Below, one piece after another: positions 24,264-31,675 of a stretch of DNA of 64,000 nt. Positions within the stretch are counted from its first letter, which is position 1; the number at the start of each line of letters is the position of its first letter. The stretch lies in NCBI RefSeq assembly GCF_051414035.1, contig NZ_JBLKNW010000012.1:24234-88233 (forward strand), written 5' to 3'. The notes below the pieces were generated by a model. The model ran no database searches, was not told where the DNA came from, and was given only the letters and a program-made list of their open reading frames with translations. A program made the translations under genes and the position numbers. Origin of the DNA: Halosimplex amylolyticum (GTDB lineage Archaea; Halobacteriota; Halobacteria; Halobacteriales; Haloarculaceae).

Positions 24264-25135
24264 GCAGCGATGCCGAGCGCAGCGAGGCATCGGAGAACGC
24301 GAGCGGTGCAACCGCGAGCAGCGAGCCCGAACGAAGTGAGGGCTCGGGAAGTGCGAGCGACGTCAGCGACCCGAACGTCCGCGAGACGCCGGCCGGGAAG
24401 GCCACGGGCGAACGCACCGACACGCTGCTGCAGACCGACGACCTGGTCAAGCGCTTCGGCGGCTTCACCGCCACCGACTCGGTCGACTTCAGCGTCGACG
24501 AGGGCGAGCTGCGCTGCCTGATCGGCCCCAACGGCGCCGGGAAGTCGACGCTGCTCAACCTCGTCGTCGGGACGCTCCGTCCCTCGGAGGGCAGCATCTA
24601 CTACGGCGGCCGGGACCTCACGGACCTCGACCCGAACGAGCGCGTCCGGCGCGGCATCAGCATGAAGTTCCAGGTGCCGTCGGTGTACGGCGACCTCTCG
24701 GTCCGCGAGAACGCGCGCCTGCCGATCCAGCAGTTCGCCGACGGCGAGGAGCGCCGCCGTCGGGTCGACGAGGCCATCGCCGACGCCGGCCTCTCGGGGT
24801 ACGAGGACGTCGAGGCCAGCGCTCTCTCGCACGGCCAGCAACAGCAGCTGGAGATCGGCATGGCCGCGTCGCTCGAACCGGACCTCCTCCTGCTCGACGA
24901 ACCGGTCGCCGGCCTCTCGGTCGACGAGCGGGCGGAGATCGCCGACCGGATCCAGCGGCTCAACCGCGAGGAGGGGATCGCCTTCGTCGTCATCGAACAC
25001 GACACGGAGTTCGTCGCCGAGATCGCGGACAAGGTCACCGTCCTCCACCAGGGCGACGTCTTCCGGGAGGGCTCCATCGAGGAGATCGAAGCCGACCCGG
25101 AAGTCAGGCGGATCTACCTGGGGGGCGAGCAGTGA
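24260..25135 (+). CDS. urtD: Urea ABC transporter ATPase UrtD with N-terminal insert
   Basis: A 291-residue LivG-class ATPase. Walker A is GPNGAGKST, the signature is LSHGQQQQLEIGMA (the UrtD form), Walker B is LLLLDEP, and the H-loop is VVIEHD. The catalytic domain starts at about residue 52 (LLQTDDLVKRFGGF). The first ~50 residues are a Ser/Ala/Glu low-complexity tail encoded by palindromic DNA (24267-24360) resembling the hairpin chains elsewhere in the window. The GTG start at 24260 overlaps the urtC stop. The tail is unlikely to be needed for ATPase activity. Confidence 0.9.
   Translation: MSSDAERSEASENASGATASSEPERSEGSGSASDVSDPNVRETPAGKATGERTDTLLQTDDLVKRFGGFTATDSVDFSVDEGELRCLIGPNGAGKSTLLNLVVGTLRPSEGSIYYGGRDLTDLDPNERVRRGISMKFQVPSVYGDLSVRENARLPIQQFADGEERRRRVDEAIADAGLSGYEDVEASALSHGQQQQLEIGMAASLEPDLLLLDEPVAGLSVDERAEIADRIQRLNREEGIAFVVIEHDTEFVAEIADKVTVLHQGDVFREGSIEEIEADPEVRRIYLGGEQ
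24267..24360 (+). repeat. Palindromic DNA inside the urtD 5' end
   Basis: Three successive hairpins lie in the coding sequence: GATGCC-N11-GGCATC, GCGGT-GCA-ACCGC, and GAGCCC-N11-GGGCTC. Their loops contain GAGCGCAGCGA and GAACGAAGTGA, the same kind of sequence seen in intergenic hairpin chains (for example GGAGCGAACGAG near 7799 and GGAACGGAGTGAGGGCCT near 29650). The reading frame stays open across them and encodes residues ~4-35 of UrtD. Confidence 0.6.
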
Positions 25136-25833
25136 CGCTCCTCGAACTCACCGACGTGACGGTCGGCTACGACGCGCCGGTGCTCCGGAACGTCGACCTG
25201 TCCGTCGAAGACGGCGAGATCGTCGGCGTCGTCGGGAAGAACGGCGTCGGCAAGACCACGCTCATGAAGACGGTCATCGGCCTCCTCGAACCGGACGAGG
25301 GGACCGTCACTTACGATGGCGCCGACGTGACCGGCCAGTCGGCAGACGACCGCGCCCGTGCCGGGATCGGCTACATCCCACAGGGTCGGGACATCTTCCC
25401 CGGGCTGACCGTCGAGCAGAACCTGAAGATGGGCGAGCACGTCAACGCCGACGGCACCGAGACGCGCTACGAGGAGGTGTACGACCTGTTTCCCGTCCTC
25501 GACGAACGGGCCGACCAGGACGGTGAGACGCTCTCCGGGGGCCAACAGCAGATGCTCGCCATCGGGCGAGCGCTGGTCGCCGACCCCGACCTGCTCCTGC
25601 TCGACGAGCCCTCGGAGGGCGTCCAGCCCTCGATCGTCGACCAGATCAGCGAGGACATGCGCGCCATCAACGAGGAGTTCGGGACGACGATCCTCTTCGT
25701 CGAGCAGAACCTCGGCGTCATCCGCTCGATGGCCGACCGCTGTTACGCCATGGAACGGGGCGAGCTGGTCGACGAACTCGGCGCGGAGGCGCTCGCCGAC
25801 GAGGACACGATCGCGAACTACCTCGCGGTCTGA
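25132..25833 (+). CDS. urtE: Urea ABC transporter ATPase UrtE
   Basis: A 233-residue LivF-class ATPase, the last gene of urtABCDE. It has Walker A GKNGVGKTT, signature LSGGQQQMLAIGRALVADPD, Walker B LLLLDEPSEGVQPSIV and H-loop LFVEQNLGVIRSMADRCYAM. The GPSEGIQPS-type segment after Walker B is characteristic of UrtE. The GTG start overlaps the urtD stop by 4 bp (GTGA). It pairs with UrtD as the nucleotide-binding heterodimer. Confidence 0.93.
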   Translation: MTLLELTDVTVGYDAPVLRNVDLSVEDGEIVGVVGKNGVGKTTLMKTVIGLLEPDEGTVTYDGADVTGQSADDRARAGIGYIPQGRDIFPGLTVEQNLKMGEHVNADGTETRYEEVYDLFPVLDERADQDGETLSGGQQQMLAIGRALVADPDLLLLDEPSEGVQPSIVDQISEDMRAINEEFGTTILFVEQNLGVIRSMADRCYAMERGELVDELGAEALADEDTIANYLAV

Positions 25834-25980
25834 GTCGAGCCGCTCGGCGACCGGTGGTCCCCGGCGTTGCGGGCGCCGGTATCGGCCGCGCGTGGTATGC
25901 GTTTTCACGCCGAGACGGTCTCTACCGAATGATGATGGGCAAAAGGGGTTATCCGTCTCCGGTCGTTACTTTCAGGTACA

Positions 25981-26295
25981 GTGACCGTCCACACCCCCTC
26001 CACACCCGGGCCCGACCGTTCCCGGAAAGCGGTGCTGTTCTGCCCGGAATGTGGACACGAGAGCGAGACGAACGGCGACTGGCGAGTCCGCGAGGCCGAC
26101 CGTCGGAAGGCCTCGGACCGAGCGAGCGGGGACGAAGGACCCGCGAGCCGCGAGGCCGACCGTCGGAAGGCCTCGGACCGAGCGAGCGCCGACGGCGCGA
26201 GCCGCGAGCGCGCGGGCGACGCCGTCTACGAATGCCCCGACTGCGGCACGGAGATAACGACCCGCCGTCGGACCGAACTCCCGCAGTACGCCTGA
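25981..26295 (+). CDS. Small zinc-ribbon protein with internal duplication
   Basis: A 104-residue protein with two CPxCG zinc knuckles: LFCPECGHES (about residues 19-28) and YECPDCGTEITTRRRTEL (about 83-100). Together they form one treble-clef-like ribbon. It resembles a small haloarchaeal zinc-ribbon family of unknown role. Between the knuckles is a Ser/Ala/Asp/Arg-rich insert made of two near-identical 20-residue units (READRRKASDRAS...), encoded by a 60-bp direct repeat. Without the insert the protein would be about 60-65 residues. The start is a GTG, with GGTTATCC about 30 nt upstream. Confidence 0.7.
   Translation: MTVHTPSTPGPDRSRKAVLFCPECGHESETNGDWRVREADRRKASDRASGDEGPASREADRRKASDRASADGASRERAGDAVYECPDCGTEITTRRRTELPQYA
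26088..26188 (+). repeat. Direct repeat, 41 bp identical, 60-bp period, in frame
   Basis: Positions 26088-26128 and 26148-26188 are identical over 41 bp. The period of 60 bp adds exactly 20 codons. The unit contains GAGGCCGACC, CGTCGGAAGGCCTCGG and GAGCGAGCG, with self-complementary GAGGCC/GGCCTC arms, so it resembles the hairpin-forming DNA found in the urtD 5' end and in the intergenic repeats. Confidence 0.8.
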
Positions 26296-26359
26296 CCGGT
26301 CGGGATCGGCCGCCGGGCGCATCAGGGCCCTTTTCACCACGGGACGCCGTACGAACGGT

Positions 26360-28282
26360 ATGAACATCGTCCCGGACACGAGCGTGGTCATCGACGGCCG
26401 CGTGTCCGAGCAGATCGAAGCCGACGCCGACCCCGAGTCCGAAGCCGTCGGCGAGGGGTTCGCCGGCGCCACCGTCTACGTCCCCGAAGCGGTCGTGGGT
26501 GAACTCGAAGCGCAGGCCAACGACGGCCGCGAGAGCGGCTGGGACGGCCTGGCAGAACTCCAGCACCTCGCCGAACTCCACGACGAGGGCACCGTCAGCG
26601 TCGAGTACGTCGGCCGCCGCCCCGCCGAGGTCGAACAGCGCGAGGCCGGCGAGGGCAAGATAGACGCGATCATCCGCGACCTGGCCGAGGAACACGACGC
26701 GACGCTCGTCACCAGCGACGTGGTCCAGAGTGAGGTCGCGAAGGCCAAGGGCCTCGACGTGGTGTACCTCGAACCCCGCGGCCGGGACACCGAGTCGCTC
26801 GACATCGAGCAGTTCTTCGACGAGACGACGATGAGCCTCCACCTCAAGGTCGGCGTCGCGCCGATGGCCAAGCGCGGCGAGATCGGCGACATGCACTACG
26901 AGACCATCAGCGAGGAGGTCTCGACCGAGACCGACCTCAAGGAGTGGGCCCAGGACATCGAGAACTCGGCGCGCGCCAGCGCGAACGGGTTCGTCGAACT
27001 CGACGAACCGGGCATGACCATCGTCCAGTTCGGCCAGTACCGCATCGCCATCGCGCGCCCGCCGTTCTCGGATAAACTGGAGATCACGGCCGTCCGCCCC
27101 ATCGTCAAGACCGACCTGGACGACTACGAGCACGCCGACGAACTCCGCGAGCGCCTGCTCGAACACCAGCGCGGCGTCCTCATCTCCGGCGCGCCGGGGG
27201 CCGGCAAGTCCACCTTCGCCCAGGCCGTCGCGGAGTTCCTCGCCGACTCCGACTTCGCCGTCAAGACCATGGAGAAACCCCGCGACCTCCAGGTCGGCGA
27301 CCGGATCACCCAGTACACCGAACTCGGCGGATCGATGGCCAAGACCGCCGACTCGCTGCTGATGGTCCGGCCGGACTACACCATCTACGACGAGGTGCGC
27401 AAGACCGACGACTTCGAGGTCTTCGCCGACATGCGCCTCGCCGGCGTCGGGATGGTCGGCGTCGTCCACGCCACCCGCGCCATCGACGCGCTCCAGCGCC
27501 TCGTCGGCCGCGTCGAACTCGGGATGATCCCGCAGGTCGTCGACACCGTCGTCTACATCGAGGCCGGCGAGGTCGACACCGTCTACGACGTGACGACCGA
27601 GGTCAAAGTCCCCGAGGGACTGATGGAGGAGGACCTGGCCCGCCCGGTCATCATGATCCGCGACTTCGAGACCGGTCAGCCCGCCTACGAGATCTACACG
27701 TTCAACCGGCAGGTCGTCACGGTCCCGCTCGGCGAGAACGCCGCCGACGGCGGGGCCGGCGCCGAGAGCGGCACCGAGCGCATCGCCAAACAGGAGGTCG
27801 AACGGGAGATCCGCTCGATAGCGCACGGCCACGTCGAAGTCGAGATCCGCGATCCCAACACCGCGGTCGTCTACGTCGAGGACGACGACATCTCCGCGGT
27901 CATCGGCAAGGGCGGCGGCCGCATCTCCGACGTGGAGAACCGCCTCGGCATCGACATCGACGTCCGCACCTTCAGCGAACAGCCCCAGGGCGCGGGCGGC
28001 CCCGGCGGAAGCGGAGGCGGCGACGCGGGCGGAGGAAGTTCGGGCGGCGCCGGCGGCGGGGGCGGCGAGATCGTCACTCCCGAGATCACCTCCCGGCACG
28101 TCGTCATCCCGATGGACGGCTACGAGGGCGACACCGTCGAGGTGCAGGCCGACGGCGAGTACCTCTTCACCGCCACGGTCTCCCGCGGCGGCGAGGTACA
28201 GGTCTCACGCGGTTCGGCCATCGCCGAGGAACTCGAACGGGCGATCGACCGCGGGAAGACGATAACGGTCACCCCGTCGTAA
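26360..28282 (+). CDS. PIN-domain ATPase with KH domain (PINA)
   Basis: A 640-residue protein. The N-terminal PIN nuclease-like domain (residues 1-150; PDTSVVIDGRV, EAVVGELEAQA, GKIDAIIRDLA, TSDVVQSEVA) is followed by a PilT/VirB11-like ATPase with Walker A SGAPGAGKSTFAQ (about 276-288), DYTIYDEVRKTDDF and VHATRAIDALQRLV. A KH domain contains VIGKGGGRISDVENRLGIDI (about 512-531). A Gly-rich linker (about 550-577) and a short C-terminal beta domain complete it. PINA homologues in Sulfolobus form hexamers linked to Holliday-junction processing. TTTTCA about 27 nt upstream supports the start. The last 51 bp are duplicated 1.44 kb downstream. Confidence 0.9.
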   Translation: MNIVPDTSVVIDGRVSEQIEADADPESEAVGEGFAGATVYVPEAVVGELEAQANDGRESGWDGLAELQHLAELHDEGTVSVEYVGRRPAEVEQREAGEGKIDAIIRDLAEEHDATLVTSDVVQSEVAKAKGLDVVYLEPRGRDTESLDIEQFFDETTMSLHLKVGVAPMAKRGEIGDMHYETISEEVSTETDLKEWAQDIENSARASANGFVELDEPGMTIVQFGQYRIAIARPPFSDKLEITAVRPIVKTDLDDYEHADELRERLLEHQRGVLISGAPGAGKSTFAQAVAEFLADSDFAVKTMEKPRDLQVGDRITQYTELGGSMAKTADSLLMVRPDYTIYDEVRKTDDFEVFADMRLAGVGMVGVVHATRAIDALQRLVGRVELGMIPQVVDTVVYIEAGEVDTVYDVTTEVKVPEGLMEEDLARPVIMIRDFETGQPAYEIYTFNRQVVTVPLGENAADGGAGAESGTERIAKQEVEREIRSIAHGHVEVEIRDPNTAVVYVEDDDISAVIGKGGGRISDVENRLGIDIDVRTFSEQPQGAGGPGGSGGGDAGGGSSGGAGGGGGEIVTPEITSRHVVIPMDGYEGDTVEVQADGEYLFTATVSRGGEVQVSRGSAIAEELERAIDRGKTITVTPS

Positions 28283-28318
28283 CTGGCTGGTAGTGTCCGA
28301 CGATCGGAGGAGCCGGTT

Positions 28319-28490
28319 CGCCGTCAGAGCGAAGCTCTGACGAGCCTGCGGTCGTTCGCGGTGTCTACTCCCGCAGACACCGAACTCGCGCTCCGCGCGA
28401 GTTCGGCCGTTTTCGCCCACGTTTTTGCACGAGGGGTCGTGAGCTTCGCGAACGACCCCGAGCGGAAAAAGTGGTGGCGACTCGAACGGG
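28319..28490. repeat. Hairpin chain R5 downstream of pinA
   Basis: Successive perfect hairpins: CAGAGC-GAA-GCTCTG, GTGTCT-N8-AGACAC, and GAACTCGCG-CTC-CGCGCGAGTTC. Then comes a longer imperfect palindrome, CGCCCACGTTTTTGC with AGGGGTCGT, answered by ACGACCCC and GCGGAAAAAGTGGTGGCG. The last is the same layout as the CATCTTTTTCGC elements but with different border bases. It ends in GTGGTGGCGACTCGAACGGG (28471-28490), a 20-mer repeated exactly at 29708-29727. Confidence 0.65.
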
Positions 28491-28594
28491 TGGTCCCCAC
28501 CGTCGCGAGGGGGTTCCGACACAGTCGTCATAGTCTCGACGGTGACCACGTTGTCAGCACAGCGACTATCACGTCCGTGACCGGAGACCACGGC

Positions 28595-29503
28595 ATGACG
28601 GAGCGATTCGTCTCCGGTGAACGGATCCGGACCGAGACGGCGACGGGCCGCCTGTATCGCGGACTCGGTTCGGGTCCACACCCGGGCGTCCTCGTCTTGC
28701 ACGGCGGCGGTGGCGCGGGCGGCTACGAACGACGATACGCCGCACTGCTCGCCGAACACGGTTACACCGCGTTGTGTGTGGAGTACTTCGGGGCACCCGG
28801 GGTAGCAGACGTGCTCGAACGGGTCCCGCTGGAGACGTTCGGCGACGCGGCCCGCTGGCTCCTGGACCGGCCGAACGTCCGCGACGCGCCGGTCGGCGTC
28901 GTCGGTTTCTCTCGCGGCGGTGAAGCGGCGTTGCTGACCGGCGCGCACTTCGACGCCATCGGTGCGGTCGTCGCGTACGTCCCGAGTTGTTACGCGTTCC
29001 CGGCGCCCTCGTGGATGGACGGCGTCGCCGAGGGACGAGCGACGTGGACGCTCGACGGCGAGCCGGTGCCGTTCCTCCCCATCGACGAACACGTGACCGA
29101 TGCGGACGGGATCGACGCGCCGATCGGGGGGGAGCCGCCGAACGCGGCGACGCTGGCGCTCGAACGATCCACGCCCGAGGAACGAGAGCGTGCGGCCATC
29201 CCCGTGGAGGACATCGACGGGAGCGTGTTGCTGGTCTCCGGTGGACGAGACGCGGTGTGGCCGGCTACCGAGTTTTCCGAGCGCGTCGTCGACCGGCTCG
29301 AAGCGACCGCTCACCAGTGGCCGGTCGAACACCGCTCGTACCCCGACGCGGGGCACGCGATCAGAGTCCCCTACCGGTTCGACGGGAGTGACGACCGTGC
29401 CGACGAGCACTGGCTGGGCGGGACGAACGAGGCGAACGCGCACGCCGCCGCGGACGCCTGGCGGCGGACACTGGACGCGCTCGCCGACGGTCGCGGCGAG
29501 TGA
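28595..29503 (+). CDS. Alpha/beta hydrolase, BAAT/acyl-CoA thioesterase C-terminal-like
   Basis: A 302-residue serine hydrolase. The oxyanion strand is PGVLVLHGGGGAGGYERRYA, the nucleophile elbow is GVVGFSRGGEAALLTG (Ser near residue 105), an acid follows in VSGGRDAVWP, and the His lies in YPDAGHAIRVPYRF. The GFSRGGEAAL elbow and overall order match the BAAT C-terminal hydrolase family. The substrate is unknown; only the catalytic half is present. The ATG at 28595 has GACTATCACG about 28 nt above it, so the longer frame from 28361 through hairpin DNA is rejected. It lies between two hairpin chains and the two pinA 3' ends and looks like inserted cargo. Confidence 0.8.
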   Translation: MTERFVSGERIRTETATGRLYRGLGSGPHPGVLVLHGGGGAGGYERRYAALLAEHGYTALCVEYFGAPGVADVLERVPLETFGDAARWLLDRPNVRDAPVGVVGFSRGGEAALLTGAHFDAIGAVVAYVPSCYAFPAPSWMDGVAEGRATWTLDGEPVPFLPIDEHVTDADGIDAPIGGEPPNAATLALERSTPEERERAAIPVEDIDGSVLLVSGGRDAVWPATEFSERVVDRLEATAHQWPVEHRSYPDAGHAIRVPYRFDGSDDRADEHWLGGTNEANAHAAADAWRRTLDALADGRGE

Positions 29504-29548
29504 CAGACCGGCGGAAGCGAGCCGGATCCCAGAGCGGAACGGTGCGAG

Positions 29549-29727
29549 GCGCGACTAGTGAGGGACCGAAGGTCCCTCGTACTATGCGAACGGGCGGCTT
29601 CGCCGCCCGTGAGCAGACGCAGTGAGCGCCTTGACGTGAACGGGGAACGGAGTGAGGGCCTCGATGCGAACGACGAAGCCGTCCGAGGAATCCCCGAGCC
29701 GAAAAAGGTGGTGGCGACTCGAACGGG
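29549..29727. repeat. Hairpin chain R6 downstream of the hydrolase
   Basis: Perfect hairpins GAGGGACC-GAA-GGTCCCTC (about 29562-29580) and ACGGGCGGC-TTC-GCCGCCCGT (about 29588-29610) are followed by looser repeats with GGAACGGAGTGAGGGCCT. GCCGAAAAAGGTGGTGGCGA then leads into the shared 20-mer ending ACTCGAACGGG at 29727. From there the sequence continues as pinA 3'-end DNA. Confidence 0.65.
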
Positions 29728-29767
29728 CGATCGACCGCGGGAAGACGATCACGGCTAGCCCGTCGTA
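29717..29767 (+). pseudogene. Displaced copy of the pinA 3' end
   Basis: 51 bp matching pinA 28231-28281 at 47 of 51 positions. Translated in the same frame it reads LERAIDRGKTITASPSY, against LERAIDRGKTITVTPS at the true C-terminus, then runs a few codons to a stop. It has no start and no upstream pinA sequence. It marks the far edge of the DNA between the two copies. Confidence 0.85.
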
Positions 29768-29810
29768 CGGCGGTACGGCGTGACTTCGGGCCAGTCGGAG
29801 TCGGTCCGTC

Positions 29811-31454
29811 TCAGTCCGATTCCTCGTCGCCGCTGCTCAGTCGAACGAGCGTGTGTTCGTCCGCACCGGGGGCGTAAATCGTCCCGTCCAGCGCCAGGAC
29901 GTCTCCCGGGATCCATTCAGCGCCGGCCCAGTCCGCGTGTGAGGCCTCGTCGGTCTGCCAGCGCAACTCGCCCGAGTTTCGGTCGAGCGCCTTCAGCGGG
30001 GCGTCCGTGGATTCAGTCGCGAACCCATAGAGGGTGTCTTCGGTGGCGGCCTCCGGAATCATGCCTTCGTCGAACGTCTCCGCGAGGTCGCCCGTCTCCG
30101 CGTCCACGATCTGGACTTCGTCGGCGTCGCCGCCGTAGAGCAGGCCGTCGGCGAGCACGTGGACGTTATCGACCCTCTGCCGGCTCCACTGGAGGTCACC
30201 GGTCGCGGCATCGAAGGTCTTCAGCGCTTCTTCAGCGTGGTTGAACGCGGCGTGGACGACGCCGTCGCCGGCGACGATCGTTCTGGGTTCCGTCCCGTCG
30301 AACTCGACTCTCCACTCCGTGTTTCCGGTCGCGGTCGAGAGGGCGACGAGGTCGTCGGAGTTTGCGAATAGGCGATCGTCTTTCACCGCGAGTTGGACGT
30401 AGGGGGTGTAGCTGACCGATGTACTCCACTGCTCCTCGCCCGATTCGAGGTCCAGTTTCCGGATGTGGCTGGCGGCACCGCTGTTGAGGGAGTACACCGC
30501 GTCCGCGACGATCAGATCTTCGAGGATGACGTCGTAGTAGGTGATCGTCGTCCGCCACCGTTCGCTACCGTCGTCGGCGTCGATCGCGACGATGTCCCCC
30601 GTGTCGACGCTGTCCGACGGACTGTTCCACAGCTGGACGTACACCACGCCGTCGTGGACGGCTCGCGGGTACAGCCGATCGCCGCGGTCGTAGTTCGCCT
30701 CCCATTCGACGGACCCGTCCGTCGCGTCCAGCGAGAGGAGCCGCGCGCCCAGGTCACCCGTCGATTCGGCCACGTAGACGGACCCGTCGGCCGCGACCGC
30801 GGCTGAGTGGTCGAACACGCGGTCTTCGGTGGTGGTCAGGTCGTACTCCCAGTCGACGGACGGCTCACCGCTGATCCCCGACGCGTCGGGGTTGAAGTTC
30901 GTCCGCTGGGCGTCAAACTCCGTCATCGGCCACGCGTCATCCTCGTCCCCGTCTCCGTCGGCCGGCGACTCGAAGACCTCGCAGTCGCCGACGGAGAGCT
31001 TCCCGTGGCAGACGTCGACGGTGTCGTCGTCGTTCAGGTCGTCGATGATCTCCTGGGGGTCGTCGTAGTGGTTCGCGGCGCAGTCGTTGGGATTCAGACA
31101 GAGCGTGCAGCCGTCGCCGGCCTTCTCGTCCCCGCGGTAGACGTCTTCCTCGACGAACCCGACGACGTACTCGTCGGCGGACGCCGCGTAGCAGTACGTG
31201 TTGTCGTGGGTCCAGCCGACGTCGTCGCGCTCGGCCGCCGCCGTGAGCTCTCGCCCCTCGTACCCTCCGTCGACGCTGACGACGGCGAAGTTCCCGTCGG
31301 TGTCGGTGCAGACCTCGTTGCACCCGAAGAAGTGCATCTGGTGTGCGCTCGCTCGACCCGTGGCGCCGGCCCCGCCGACCACCGCGACGCCCGCCGCCTT
31401 CAGGACCGTTCGCCGTTTGATTCGCTCGTTGGTCTCCCCCTCGTCCGAAGACAT
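29811..31454 (-). CDS. Tat-exported PQQ-like beta-propeller protein
   Basis: A 547-residue exported protein. The twin-arginine signal KRRTVLKAAGVAVVGGAGAT is near residue 13. A ~130-residue Cys-rich N-terminal region follows (FFGCNEVCTDTDG, YCYAA, CTLCLNPNDCAANHYD, DVCHGKLSVGDCEV). The rest is a propeller of PQQ/YVTN-like blades with repeated A-x-D-G-x-x-x-W motifs (SLDATDGSVEWEANY, AIDADDGSERWRTTI, TFDAATGDLQWSRQ, ALDRNSGELRWQTDE). No catalytic dehydrogenase residues are evident, so it is probably a binding or scaffold propeller at the cell surface. The downstream neighbour is the pinA remnant. Confidence 0.8.
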   Translation of the reverse strand: MSSDEGETNERIKRRTVLKAAGVAVVGGAGATGRASAHQMHFFGCNEVCTDTDGNFAVVSVDGGYEGRELTAAAERDDVGWTHDNTYCYAASADEYVVGFVEEDVYRGDEKAGDGCTLCLNPNDCAANHYDDPQEIIDDLNDDDTVDVCHGKLSVGDCEVFESPADGDGDEDDAWPMTEFDAQRTNFNPDASGISGEPSVDWEYDLTTTEDRVFDHSAAVAADGSVYVAESTGDLGARLLSLDATDGSVEWEANYDRGDRLYPRAVHDGVVYVQLWNSPSDSVDTGDIVAIDADDGSERWRTTITYYDVILEDLIVADAVYSLNSGAASHIRKLDLESGEEQWSTSVSYTPYVQLAVKDDRLFANSDDLVALSTATGNTEWRVEFDGTEPRTIVAGDGVVHAAFNHAEEALKTFDAATGDLQWSRQRVDNVHVLADGLLYGGDADEVQIVDAETGDLAETFDEGMIPEAATEDTLYGFATESTDAPLKALDRNSGELRWQTDEASHADWAGAEWIPGDVLALDGTIYAPGADEHTLVRLSSGDEESD

Positions 31455-31649
31455 GCGGTGTTCGTCGAACGGTGTCTCATTAGTTACCAGTAGATTATCG
31501 GCGTTAAATGCCGAATACTTTCGAATTCGGGGAGTTCGAGCGACCGACTCGAACGGTGATTTCGCCGCAGGTGGAGTGCGAGGTCGAGGCGAACGCGGAC
31601 ACCCGCGCCACCGGCACGACGCGCCCGATCGGTCGTATCAACAGACTAA

Positions 31650-31656
31650 TTTATTT
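31650..31656 (+). promoter_or_regulatory. TATA-like element of the AI-2E transporter gene
   Basis: TTTATTT in AT-rich ACTAATTTATTTCG, centred about 24 nt above the ATG at 31676. This supports that start over the longer frame beginning at 31508. Confidence 0.55.
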
Positions 31657-31675
31657 CGCCGTTGCACCCGGGTAC

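Noticed and set aside
25949..28099. 716-codon open frame antisense to pinA
   Set aside because: The sense strand encodes a full PIN-ATPase-KH protein. Long antisense frames are expected in GC-rich DNA with GC-biased third positions.
28361..28594. N-terminal extension of the hydrolase (78 extra codons)
   Set aside because: The extension is made of hairpin-chain DNA, while the inner ATG at 28595 has a promoter-like element at the right distance and begins near the hydrolase fold.
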